64,000 nt of DNA from Lentinus brumalis (lineage: Eukaryota; Basidiomycota; Agaricomycetes; Polyporales; Polyporaceae): the NCBI GenBank assembly GCA_001792895.1, contig MARA01000019.1, positions 186,001 to 250,000 on the forward strand, read 5' to 3'. The notes beneath the pieces are model-generated. The model saw nothing but the letters and a program-made list of their open reading frames with translations, had not been told where the DNA came from and did not search any database. Position 1 is the stretch's first letter, and each line of letters starts with the position of its first letter. Positions 33,680 through 44,649 of the stretch are shown here, one piece after another. A program made the translations under genes and the position numbers.

Positions 33680-34497
33680 GCAGTTGCTAGAAAAGAAAGT
33701 ACGTAGCCTTTGTGATTCCGCTCCCGAAAGGATCTCGTTTCTACGGGTGCGGATGCACGGTCAGTCCGATTGATGTGACGCAACCACCTCTACAGAGTTT
33801 ACTTACGTTTTCATCAGCTCTTCCAGGGGTCTGTTATGAGGTTTGAGGTTGCGCCACGAATGTCAGGGGGTTGGACACTGGACGTACCTGCCTCCAACGG
33901 GCATTGAGCCTGGGCGTACAGCCAGCGAAGCGATAAGTCGCTCCATGTCCGCCATTGTCGTAGATTCGTTGACTGAAGCAAAGAATTTGGAAGGACGTCT
34001 TGGTGGTTCGGGTATCAAAAGTTTCGAGTCGAGGACTCATGGATGTGGAACGTCATGGGTTAGGGTTAGGAACATAGACTCTGCTGTACTTAGTAGTTAG
34101 TACTACTCACCATCATCAGCTTTTCTTCTCTTCTGCTTGACCACACCATCTCACGGCGGCAGTTTGTCTCTGCCGTAACCCGGCTCTCTTGCTTGGACTG
34201 TCTAGGACCATAGTACGTGCGACATCGTGTTTGGCCAGTGGATATATAACGCAGACGTACTTGGAACGAGGCTAGTCGGGCTGACATCAAGTCCCACCAC
34301 CCTCAGTCAAGCTTCAACAGCACGTTGGAACGGAAACGAGCTCGTGAATTTTTACAAGCTGCGGCCGGTGAACGCGACCTCGTGCGTCGAGAAGCCGGAC
34401 CACGCGGTTCACAGGCCTGAACCTGGACGGCCACGAAGACATCCCTCTCAGGCCGCTCGGTCAACCTCCACCACCACTTAACCTTGCACGCTTCGCC
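33680..34497. promoter_or_regulatory. Divergent promoter region between ankyrin/MYND and SPX genes
   Basis: The 818 bp between two head-to-head starts contain no convincing gene. A (GGGTTA)2GG motif lies at 34057-34070. Confidence 0.4.
34057..34070 (+). promoter_or_regulatory. Interstitial TTAGGG-type motif
   Basis: The sequence GGGTTAGGGTTAGG is two telomere-type repeats inside a divergent promoter. TTAGGG is the usual telomere repeat of basidiomycetes and the site for Tbf1-like factors in other fungi; a regulatory role here is inferred only. Confidence 0.35.
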
Positions 34498-37400
34498 ATG
34501 AAGTTCAGGTATGTGCTCGTGTCTGTCTCTCACATCCTATGTGAACCCGACCGCTTCCCACAGCTCTTCTCTCAAGTTCAATGCCGTAGCGGAGTGGTGG
34601 GACGAGTACATTGCGTACGTACACGTCCGGTGATCATACTCCCGGTATCCTGAAACTGCCCATCCCAGTTACGAAGCTTTGAAGAAGCACCTCTACCAGC
34701 TCGAGAAGCAGAAGGCCGGTCTCCATGAAGCATATTATGACCTCGAGGCAAACGAGCGCACCTCCCTCATGGGTTCTGGGCCCTCCGCGTCCGACCTCAC
34801 CAATACCGACGCCTTCTTCATCCCGCTCCTCGATCGCGAGCTCAAGAAGGTATGCATGTTCTACGAGATGGAGGAGCAGCGCCTCTCGGATGAGGTCAAG
34901 GCGCTGCAGCAGGAGGTTGAGCGGCAGGAGGAGAACGGGCCGTACGCGGGGCACCAGTTTGAAGACGAGGAGGATGCAGATGAGGAGGATGAGGAGGACG
35001 ATGAGTTCGACTTGCATAGTCCGGTCCACGACAGGACACAATCGCCCGCCCGGCAGAGGCGTAGGCATTCTCGTTCGGTCAGCAGCGCAGGCCCCGGTGC
35101 ACCCTCTGGTGAGTTCTCAGTTGTTGACGTTTCATTGGCGACCTCGTTCCCCATACAAAGACGAGGTGGGCGCCTTGAGAACGGGCCCCGGCTTCTATGA
35201 AGCAGTCCGGTGTATCCACAACTCGGTACACTCTACAGGCGTGTATGTTTGCTGGCGCGCTTTCTTCTCCCGTACATGTCGCGGGTGGTGAATGAGGGGA
35301 CACATGTTTCCGTAATCGAGATTCTGTATATAAAGGGGGTGGGATGTTCGCTCTATCACTCCTGTCATGCGAGATGCTCGCTCCTGTTCAGCCATCCTGA
35401 ACTGCTATGATATATACCTTTTTCATAGCCGCATTATTCTTGCATTCAACTATGCTCACATTATCACCCGCAGGGAGCAGACGAAAGCTAGACTCCAAGG
35501 CCCGCCGGTATAGCGTCTCCTCGGACGAGCAGGACGACATGGAGGCGAGCACGATGTCTCTCGACCCCAACATGGGCCTCGGCCGTGGTTCAAGCAAGTC
35601 CCCTCTTGTGCGAGCACGCAACCTCGCGAGCAAGCTCAAGGACAGCATCATGTCGACGAGTTCTGCCGGACCGGAGACCGTGTGGACGGCGCGCAACAAG
35701 TACGCATGGGACATGCAACTGCTGTTCAAGCGGAAGATCACAAATCTCTATGTGCTTGCGACGTCGTTGCGGTCGTATGTCGAGCTGAACTATGCCGGTT
35801 TCCGCAAGATACTGAAGAAGTGAGCGAGTTCGCTTTCTCCACGCGCACGCCTCTGAACAGGTCGCAGGTACGACAAGGTCATGGAGAGCAATCTCCAGGA
35901 CCGATATCTGCACGATGTTGTCGAGCAAGCAGCGCCTTTTCAGCAGGCGTCAAAGGACAAGCTGAACAACACCATATCGCTCCTCACTGACCTGTACGCG
36001 CGATGCGTCACGCACGGGGATCCCGTCGAGGCGCGGCGCCAGCTCAAGCTACACCAGCGCGAGCACATTGCCTGGGAGCGCGACACCGTCTGGCGGCAGA
36101 TGATCAACCAGGCGCGGCGCGGTGAGGACGGCGCGGGGATGATGACGATGGGCGGCAGCCTCATCGTCGAGCCCGAACCCGAGAAGGGCCTGCTCAACGT
36201 GCAGACACCTGCGGGCCGTGTCAAACTCACCACGAAGCAGCTGTACCTTGTCGCGGCGATCGTGGTATTCACCGTCCTCCTGAACATCGACTACATCGAC
36301 GGCGCGGAGGCGAACAAGTGCTTCGCGATCCTGGTCTTCGCGACCATCCTGTGGGCGACGGAAGCCATTCCGCTGTTCGTCACGTCGACATTCATCCCGT
36401 TCCTGCTCGTCGTCTTCCGCGTCATACGGGATGCGGATGGGAACACCCTCCCAGCCCCCGCTGCTACGAAGTGCGTGCTCGGTCTCATGGCCTGAAGCTC
36501 ATGCTGACCATCCGCACAGGCACGTCTTCTCCGTGATGTTCTCTCCAACGATCATGCTCCTCATCGGAGGGTTCACCATCGCCTCGGCATTGAGTAAGAC
36601 GGCCATCGACCGCGTGCTCATCACGCGCATCCTGAGCCTCGCCGGAGAGCGACCGAGTACCGTGCTGTTGGCCTTTATGGGTGTGGCGTGCTTCGCGAGC
36701 ATGTGGATCAGTAATGTGGCGGCGCCCACGCTGTGCTTTACCCTCATCCAGGTATGACAAATGCCACTCCTGTCGAAGCGGTGGCTAACAACAGGTCGCT
36801 GCAGCCCATCTTGCGGACATTGCCGCCGAAGTCGTCCTTCGCTCCATGTCTTATTGTAAGTGGGTCCGTTGTCCTGCAAACATCATCTCACTTTCTGGCG
36901 CAGATTGGCATTGCCCTCGCAGCGAACATCGGTGGCCAAAGTTCGCCCATCTCCTCGCCTCAGAATCTCATTGCGATTGGCTTTATGGAGCCGCAGCTTG
37001 ACTGGGGCTCATGGTTCGCAGTCTCGCTGCCAGTTTCCGCCATCTCAATAGTCCTCATCTGGCTGCTTCTCCTCGTGAGCTATCGACCAGCGCGCTCGCC
37101 CACCGGTGACGGCGACATCGAGATCAAGCCCCTGCGTGCCCCGAGGGAACGGTTCACCGCGAAGCAGTGGTGGGTGACGTTCGTGTGCTTGCTCACGATC
37201 GCGCTGTGGTGCGTCGCCCACTCGATCCAGGACTACATCGGGGATATGGGAGTTATTGCGATCATTCCCATCGTGCTGCTCTTCTCTACGGGGGTGCTCA
37301 AGAAGGTGAGCAGACTGTAGAGCTGCATCGTGGCAGAGTTGGGACTGATGGTCTGTCCAGGATGACTTCGACCAGTTCCTGTGGACCGTGGTGTTCATCG

Positions 37401-38026
37401 CTATGGGTGGTATCGCGCTCGGGAACGGCGTTACAAACAGCGGTCTCTTGGAAGTCCTCGGAGACGGTATCCGCGATCTGATCTCTGGCATGGACCTGTA
37501 CCCCGTTGTCCTGCTCCTGTCTCTCATCGTCCTGGTGCGTAGATCATATTCTCACGTGCGTGTTGCCCTTCAGCTCATTATGTCCTGCATAGGTCATCTC
37601 GACGTTCATCAGCCACACCATCGCGAGCGTGCTGCTTGTCCCGATTGCGAAGGAGGTTGGGAAGAACATGCCCGGCGGCGACTACTCGAACCTTCTCATC
37701 TTCATCACTGGGCTCATCTGCTCGACCGGTATGGGCATGCCTGTCTCGGGCTTCCCCAATCAGACCGCGTAAGTGATACTTGAGGAGTGCTAGTTGTCGA
37801 GCGCGACTGACCTCCCAAACTTGGCAGCGCGACGCAGGAAGACGAGATGGGTCAACTGTACCTTTCGAATGTGGACTTCCTGAAAAACGGCGTGCCTGCA
37901 AGTATCATTGCGACGATGGTGAGTCAAGAGGTGCACGACTTCTCTCTGCGTTTTGCTGACTTGCGGTATGAGGTTGTTGCCACTGTCGGTTATCTGCTTA
38001 TGAGGGCTATTGGGTGCGTCCTCTAA
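34498..38026 (+). CDS. SPX-domain low-affinity phosphate transporter (PHO87/90/91-type)
   Basis: Twelve exons (34498-34508, 34564-34614, 34669-35108, 35474-35819, 35868-36470, 36520-36751, 36805-36855, 36904-37305, 37361-37534, 37593-37768, 37828-37918, 37973-38026) predict 876 residues. The N-terminus is an SPX domain (MKFSSSLKFNAVAEWWDEYI through YVELNYAGFRKILKKYDK), which senses inositol pyrophosphates. The C-terminal half is an anion-permease domain with many membrane segments and conserved blocks (NKCFAILVFATILWATEAIP, ANIGGQSSPISSPQN, FISHTIASVLLVPIA, STGMGMPVSGFPNQTA). Acidic and Ser-rich linkers interrupt the SPX part. It should import phosphate across the plasma or vacuolar membrane. 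The last joint is uncertain: reading through to a TAA at 38024-38026 gives a natural end. Intron 3 (35109-35473) is unusually long at 365 bp. Confidence 0.93.
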
Positions 38027-38433
38027 TCCCACATGCTCATCGTGTTTCTGACGACCTGTCCTAGGGTTTGAGCCTCTCTCTCCGGCGAATCTGTTGCTCT
38101 GTGTACTGTGGGACAAGAGCCGCCACCGTAGATCTCCGCCCCTCCTCATGCTTGATATCTTACGCTACGTTGCATCTGGGCTAAAGTCGATGTATCAGAA
38201 CGATAGACAATACCCTACTACTGATCCTCATGATCTGTTTCCATCTCGTCACCGCACCAGCTCTCCAGAGTCCATTGGATGCTAGCAGGCGCCCTTGACT
38301 TCAGGGCAGGTAACGGCTTTAGCTTCTCAGGCGATCGCACTTGCATTGCACGGAGATATCGATTATCTCAAGACGAGGCCTCCAGTGAATATTGAATGCT
38401 CCGTGCTCAGTGCTCCCAGTCAAGTCGTCCAAT
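38027..38433. other. Intergenic, same-strand
   Basis: Short spacer holding the transporter 3' UTR and the F-box promoter. No gene seen. Confidence 0.5.
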
Positions 38434-40252
38434 ATGATCGCCCATGCTGTCTCGTAAGTGGTCTCCTGTCGCATTGTTGAGACAGCCGGTTGACGATGAC
38501 GTGCAGGATACTGGACCTCGACGACTACTTCCTTATTCGCCTTCTCGAGCATCTGAAGGCGGCTGGCTCTACGATCCTTGGCGCTGTGCGGCTTTCGGGC
38601 ACCTGCCGCCGGTTGCGTGGATTGTCCATGTCGATGCTTTTTAGCCATTGCAAGCAGGATATTAGCATTTGGGACGCATCGTCGTCTGACTCACATACGA
38701 TCCCGAGTACCCTTTGGCCTCATGTGAGGTAAGTTCCGTAGCTTCTCTGTTGTCGGTTGTACTGAATCTTGTACAGAACAATCAAGCTCTGTTGTCGTTG
38801 TATCGATGGATATTTCGCAGTCTCTGATTGGGACAACTATACGCCGCAAGACTCGGACGTGATTTGTGGCGCACTGGAGAGTCCGAAACTCCAGCATGTG
38901 CTGCAGAACATGCCCTATTTGTCTGCCATCGTCGTCCGTCCTATCCATTCCCATTGGTTTGGCCATGGTCTCTCCTGGGATACCTTGTGCGGCTTCCTCT
39001 CCCTTCAACAACTTTCACGGTTGGTTTTGGAACATGTCCATATATGTCCGAGACCCCCGGACGCTGCGGCACTCCAGCTGCAACCGTGTACGCCGATCTC
39101 CTCCTTCGAGTACCTTCTTCCCAACATACGGGACCCGTACGGTCGACTGTCAGAGACCGAAGCACTGGACCGCGTGCTTCGGTTTCTCCACCATTCGCTC
39201 GAGACGCTATCGCTTCCTGCTGAACCGGCACCCATAATTACAATTTCCTCGTTGGACTGGCCTCGCCTACGCGAGCTCAGGTTGCGAGGGCTTCGTTGGA
39301 CGACACCCACGCTTCCCATAGTCGGTCTATTCGCGCGCATGCCCAACCTCCGCGTCCTATCGCTTGAGCTGATAGAAGGGGAAGGTGTGAGTGCAACCGC
39401 GCTCTGGCCCCGGGGTTTCCCTGCGTCATATCCATGGCCGTACCTCGAGAGTCTCTCGGTATCTCACCCGGATCCAGAGGACGAAATCTACGCACACCTA
39501 CCGCCGACCATGCGTACGCTCATGTTGCAGTCATGGCCACATCAGTGCATCCGAAGATGGCAGGAGGTCAACTATGAACCTGACAGGCTTCGGTCATATT
39601 CCCCCCAATCTCATCGTCGACGTTGCTACGCGTCCTGCAGCGATGTGACTCCCCCGATCTGCGCATGCTTGGAGTGGAGTACTGCTCAGACTACACCGAA
39701 GTGTCGCTCCTCTCGCATATAGCGTCGAATTTCCCTCAGCTGACTGCCCTCGAGTTCCATCGGTACCGCCCGAACGGTGATGCGGAGATTCCGGTGGTAA
39801 GTCACTGTCCACGCCCTCGTATGTGCATAGAACCTGATGGCCAGTGCGAATCTCACATCAGCTCGACATTGCCCGTCCCCTGGCATCGCTATCCGCACTT
39901 CGTATCTTGAAGGTCCACTTGGATTTTCCTCGCATGAATTCTCCAATGCTCGACCGCAACAAGAGAGAGCCCCGTTTCTGGACGGAGCGGCTTCCTCCGG
40001 CATTCGAACGCAGTCTGCAATCAAGTGCGGTTGAATTTGCGCAAGTACTTGGCCCGCGGCTGCAGGAAGTGTGGCACTTTGTATACCAGATGTTTCAGCT
40101 GCAGTGGCGTCGATACGAGGTGATTCGTGTCCTAGGCGATGGAGTGACCGAGACGAGAGTGACCATGCAGATAAACCGCAAGTACGACACCCAAGTAAGC
40201 ATCCGTTGAATCAGACTACAAAATGTTTCTGACGTGTTTTCAGTGGCGATGA
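38434..40252 (+). CDS. F-box/LRR-like protein 2, with one frame break
   Basis: Exons 38434-38453, 38507-38728, 38777-39796, 39862-40194 and 40244-40252. The N-terminus resembles an F-box (LDLDDYFLIRLLEHLKA, LSGTCRRLRGLSMSMLF), followed by leucine-rich repeats (LSRLVLEHV, LETLSLP, WPRLRELRLRGL, LRVLSLELI, LESLSVSHP, LTALEFHRYR) and the C-terminal LDIARPLASL block. Intron positions match the F-box gene at 25932-27718. It probably serves as a substrate receptor in an SCF ubiquitin ligase. A frame break lies at the C6 run 39601-39606. Upstream frame RLRSYSPQ changes to the frame reading ISSSTLLRVLQRC, and one extra C would restore continuity with the paralogue (MSSSLLRILQAC). A partial copy of its 3' end follows immediately. 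Confidence 0.72.
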
Positions 40253-40341
40253 GCACGATGTGAGGGCCAGAGACTTGACTGAATCTCGTATTCCTCCTCG
40301 CGAAAGTCTCATGTATTGATGGTAGACTCGTCGTTACCCCC

Positions 40342-40736
40342 AACGCGGAGATTCCAGTGGTAAATATATGAACTTCATTGCGGTGCCATGCCTCAACCTG
40401 ATAGTCCCGTCAACTTGACATCGCCCGTTCGTTGGCGCCGCTTTCCCGACTGCGCGTTTCGACTTCCCGGAAATGCCTGGCCCCATGCTTGATAGTTTCA
40501 AGAAAGAGCTCCGCATCTACAACGACCGCTACCCGGTCAACTTCGAGTCTAGGCTACGTGCAAGCGCCATCACATTTGCGGAACATAGGCCATGCTTGCT
40601 GCAGGTGTGGCACTTTCTATACAAGTTGTTTCAACTCCAATGGCGTACATATGACATCCTCCGCGTCGAAGTCGATGGAACAACCGAGACGACAGCGGAA
40701 GTACGGTTGACTGATGTCGTATACTTACGAGACTAG
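40342..40736 (+). pseudogene. Partial tandem copy of the F-box gene 3' end
   Basis: The fragment repeats the end of exon 3 (GCGGAGATTCCAGTG), the following intron position and the final exon of the preceding F-box gene. Shared protein blocks are LDIARSLAPLSRL, FDFPEMPGPMLD and LLQVWHFLYKLFQLQWR. A deletion after the SRLR block puts the two halves in different frames, so it is not an intact coding exon, although the last 87 codons are open to a stop at 40736. The presence of intron-like sequence shows DNA-level rather than retrotransposed duplication. Confidence 0.75.
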
Positions 40737-41109
40737 GGTGAGTGGTCGCCGATTGAGATAGCATGCACAGCGTATGTACTTTGATATACTCAATGATCTT
40801 TCTAGTGGGGCTAGGCGCGCTTTGACTCGCTGTGCACCGGAAGGCAGATGGCGCAGGCGGGTGCTTTGTATGTGTGTTGTTGCGTCAGCTGCTCGAGCAA
40901 CCACAGGATTCTCTTGATAGAAGAGGCATATGTGGTCACCGGAAGCCCAGTCAGAGAAAGGCGGTCATGAGGTTTCAGTCATCCTTGAACATGTGTCATT
41001 AAACCGCAAAGATGATATTTGTCGTTGCTGCTACGTTCCGCCCGAGCACAATCTTCTCAATCATATTCTACAGAACTAGTGCGGCACAACTATGACGAGC
41101 GACGCGACC
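40737..41109. other. Convergent intergenic region
   Basis: Nothing recognised between the F-box fragment and the reductase stop. Confidence 0.5.
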
Positions 41110-42396
41110 TCAAAGCGTCTCCTGCGGATGGACAACAAGCTTCTTCCCGCTGACCTTGTCTGCCTTGATCCTATCCAACCCCTCCTGCACAGCGTGCAAC
41201 CCTCCTTCGAGAACTTCAGGGATACCGGGCTAGCGGGGCGTTCAACATGCAATTCACTATCCGAAAGTTGCAGCGCGTACCTTGATCACCCCATCCTGGA
41301 GTAGCTTCTCGATCTCCACCGTGGCCTCGGCACCAAATTCCCTGTTCTCGGGTACAGAGAACTCGCCAAAGGCTTCAATGACCCGCACATCCTTCGTCGA
41401 CGGAAACTTGTGATTGTCAGCGTGCTCGGGGATGAGGATGATGAGCGAGCCCCCAGAAGAGACGATCTCATATCCGAGATCCTTGGTCTCATAGACAGAG
41501 ATCGCGTCGTAAACAAGGTCGATAGGACCTCCCGCGATCTTCTGGATAGTCTGCACGAGCTCGGCACGAGGAAGGGTGCGGTCGACGACGTGGGTTGCTC
41601 CGAAGGACTGCACGAACTCCGTGTTGCGCAGAGACGCGGTGGTAATGATGGGAGAAAACCCGGACAGCTTCAGGAACTGGATGACTGTACAGTGAGTGGG
41701 GGAAACATCAGTCGACCGTAGGGCCTGAGTGAACGCAGGGCACAAACCTGCTTGTCCGACGGCGGAAGCTCCGCCAAGAACGACGGCGGGCTTGCCTGCA
41801 TACTTGCCCGACCCGCCTTGCGCCCAAGGAGGCGTGAGATGCACGCTCTTCGATGCCTCGTGTGGATTGTACAGCCCGGCAAGAGCAGTGGTGACGGAGA
41901 CCGGAAGGGTTGCAGCCTCGTCGAACGACAGGCTGTCTGGTATCTGAGTTGCTAAGCGTCAGAGTGTGTCGACACAGGAGATCTCCGCAGTCCGCACCTT
42001 TGCGACGAAGTCAGCAGGAGTGGCGACGTATTGTTGAAATGTTCTCGTCGAATCTGCCACGTGCGCTTCCACAAGTCTGCCCAGATAACGAGGTCAGCGC
42101 ACTTGCATGATGAACACATGAATACGAGCGCACACTCTGTCTCCGACCTTCAGCCTGTCGACGTTCGAGCCAACGGCGACCACGACACCAGCAGCATCCC
42201 AGCCGAGTATCGTGGGGAACGCTGCAGTGAACAGCCCAGCGTCTTGGATCTTCCAGTCAAGAGGGTTCAAAGCCGCTGCCTCAACTTTGAGTAAGACATC
42301 GTCGGGTCCAGGGGAAGGAACGTCGACGGTTTGGACGGCGAGAGCGCCGCCTTTCGACAGGAGGTAGAGGACCTTGTGCTGCTTCGGGAGAGACAT
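41110..42396 (-). CDS. Medium-chain dehydrogenase/reductase (quinone/enoyl-reductase-like)
   Basis: Five exons (42134-42396, 41998-42076, 41748-41943, 41281-41684, 41110-41229) predict 353 residues with consistent phases. The N-terminal GroES-like fold shows VPSPGPDDVLLKVEAAALNP, FPTILGWDAAGVVVAVG and VDRLKVGDRV. The Rossmann part has VVLGGASAVGQAG and THVVDRTLP. No structural-zinc cysteine cluster is visible. This matches the fungal family often annotated as zinc-binding oxidoreductase ToxD-like or trans-enoyl reductase, NADPH-dependent C=C or quinone reductases. No polyketide synthase lies nearby, so a general redox role is more likely than a secondary-metabolite one. I chose the MSLPKQHK start; an in-frame Met eight codons upstream is possible. 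Confidence 0.9.
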
Positions 42397-43164
42397 TGCG
42401 CTGTAAATGTTGAACTTCAATGGTGTCCGTCAAGTAGCACGACATCCATTTTATACGTGCAACTACTGAGAGAAGGGCCGTCGGTCAGCCGTACATTGGT
42501 AATTCGAGATCAAACTTAGACGGGGACGCACCTTGTACGTGAATGCGATTCGTCAAGATTTGTCAGCGAATTAGGCTTCCGCAGCGGAGCACTCTTGAGC
42601 GATGCGACGGTATGAGTGAGCGTATGTGTCCGTTATTACGCCCATGGTTCCAGTGCATGAAAGCAATCGAGAGCTCTTGCATTCGAGTTTCCAAGATTGG
42701 GACCCAATCGAGTGAAAGTGTCATTCGAACCCCGTCGGCCTCCCGCCCATGGTACCTACATATCATCAGCGCTGTGGTTCGCACCTTGGAGGTTGCTCAA
42801 GGCAGCTTGTGCTAGGTCCCTTGCTGAGTAATATGTCGGGCATCCAGTGGGTCCACGAAACCGTCGTACTAGGATGGGTCCATCAGCCAGTCACACAAGG
42901 AGCTCCAGGCGATCCGCATCCCGCGCACGTCTACGGCGTTAGCACCTATGGCGGGGGAGGGGGAGGAGGAGGATGAAACTCTTGGTCAGCAGGCCAAGGG
43001 CGTCACAGGGCCGACGGCGGAATGGTGGTCAAGCGCTGGCCCCAGTGTAACATGTACATCAAGCTGGAGAGATGTGCTCGCACGGGCGCAATACGGCGAC
43101 AGAATGGTTGAGGATCGAATTGTATCATACGCCAATCATACGCGTCCATACGAATGTTGTGCGC
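42397..43164. other. Intergenic, nothing recognised
   Basis: Contains the reductase promoter and a purine-rich run near 42953-42976 (GGGGGAGGGGGAGGAGGAGG). No supported gene. Confidence 0.5.
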
Positions 43165-44649
43165 TTAGTCAGAGAGGAAATCCACCTCCTCCTCGATGAG
43201 CATGTCCAGGAACTTGAAGAACGACGCTGCCGGGAAGCCGACGACGTTGTGGTAGTCACCGTCCACCTTGCTGATGAGCATGCCACCGAGTCCCTGGGAA
43301 TACCGACGTTAGCGAAACGACGAGCTCAAGCCTGGTAATACGCATACCTGAACGGCAAACCCGCCCGCCCGGTCGATACCCTCTCCACTCTCGACGTACG
43401 CTTTCAGTAAAGACTCTTCGTTCTGTGCGAAGTACACCTTCGTCCGCTCTTCTATTGACCTGTGATCATGGCAGTCGTGAGTATGGGTGACGCATCGCGG
43501 CAGATCACCTACTTGATCTTGTAACCCGGGGCTTCGAGCACTGGGAAGGCTGGAATATGAACGACGTCAGCACCTGATCACTGCGGCAGAACGTTTAAAC
43601 GCACCGATAGAGACCCCGGTAACCACCTCACATATCGCGCCGTTGAGGTCGAGCAACATGCGCAGGTTGTCTTCCTTGTCTCTGGGCTTTTCGAGGAGGT
43701 CTTGGGGCCCTATAGGCTCGTCTGAGAACCGCATGCTCTTAAGGCCTTCGGGTGGGTGGGTCAGGACGACGGTGTCGGCTGCAATGCACAGGGTCAGTCG
43801 GGCCACGTGTACGAAAGCATGCAGCATGGACGGACCTGCGATGACAAGATCAGGAGCATCGTCTGGGTTTTCAGTCTATCGACGAACAAGTCAGTCACCG
43901 CTCTCGGCATCTGAGGCAAATTGGCAGAGTGGTATGGCTGGCATGCATCGTGCTTCACGTCCCTGCCTCAGATGTAGGAGAAAGCCTCAGATGTTAGAGA
44001 AAGCCCTACTGGATGGAGCAACTCCCGGACTGTATAGAGGGTACGAGGCCCCTGACCACCAGCTACTGCGGCAGCTCGTCAAGCTGAGCTGGCCGTTCAA
44101 TAGCCTGACTGGTTGGCACGATGCAGTGGCCGTCAGTGATGACGAGCGAAGCAGGACAGGTGAGTAGCGGTGATTAAGCTGGATTCGTTCCATACGGCTC
44201 AAGTGGCAGAGCATGCGCCTCGACGGATGCCAATGCGGCAGGCTACGTCTTCCATGCATGTCGCAACGACGTGTCTCCGCAACTGGTCGAAAGCCGAGTG
44301 ACTCACCACCAAGCGTTCGTAGACTTCGACAGCTTTGTGCGTCGCCGTGGCTACAGGATACTCGTGCGGATCCGAGAATCCGCCCAACGGAAGCGTCTCC
44401 TCGAACGTCGAGGGAATAACCTCCGGCTCGAGCCCCTAGATCGAGCGGATTAGCAGCGGGCTCCTATCGTCCAAAGAGAGCCAAGACTCACAAATGTCTT
44501 CAGGATTTCTTTCCGCCTTGGGCTGTTCGACGCTAGCACAACACGCTTGCCCACGAGCTTCTCGAGCGCGGGATCTTGAGGGCGTGCGGGAGCACGCAGT
44601 TGTGGTCGGGGAGCTCGACCTTAGGCTTCGAGCTGAAGAAGCTCATCAT
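43165..44649 (-). CDS. Maf-family nucleotide pyrophosphatase, frame break in exon 1
   Basis: Seven exons (44492-44649, 44307-44435, 43836-43875, 43605-43778, 43513-43549, 43348-43459, 43165-43293). Signature blocks are VVLASNSPRRKEIL, VIPSTFEETLP, ATHKAVEVYERLV, VIAADTVVL, ILEKP-like LLEKPRDKEDNLRML, VTGVSIG and the terminal GDYHNVVGFPAASFF. Maf/HAM1-like proteins hydrolyse non-canonical or modified nucleoside triphosphates to monophosphates, cleaning the nucleotide pool in the cytosol. Length would be about 259 residues. The N-terminal MSFFSSKPKVELPDH and the downstream LEKLVGKRVVLAS are in different frames; one missing base near 44571-44580 explains this. The intron at 43876-44306 is 431 bp, far longer than its neighbours, and contains a 19-bp tandem repeat. 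Confidence 0.82.

Noticed and set aside
29897..42396. Two reductases as parts of a secondary-metabolite cluster
   Set aside because: No polyketide synthase, NRPS, terpene cyclase, P450 or dedicated regulator lies in the window, and the genes between are unrelated.
42713..42725. B-box-like GGTTCGAATGA on the minus strand, possible tRNA
   Set aside because: No A-box, no acceptor stem pairing and no cloverleaf could be formed around it.
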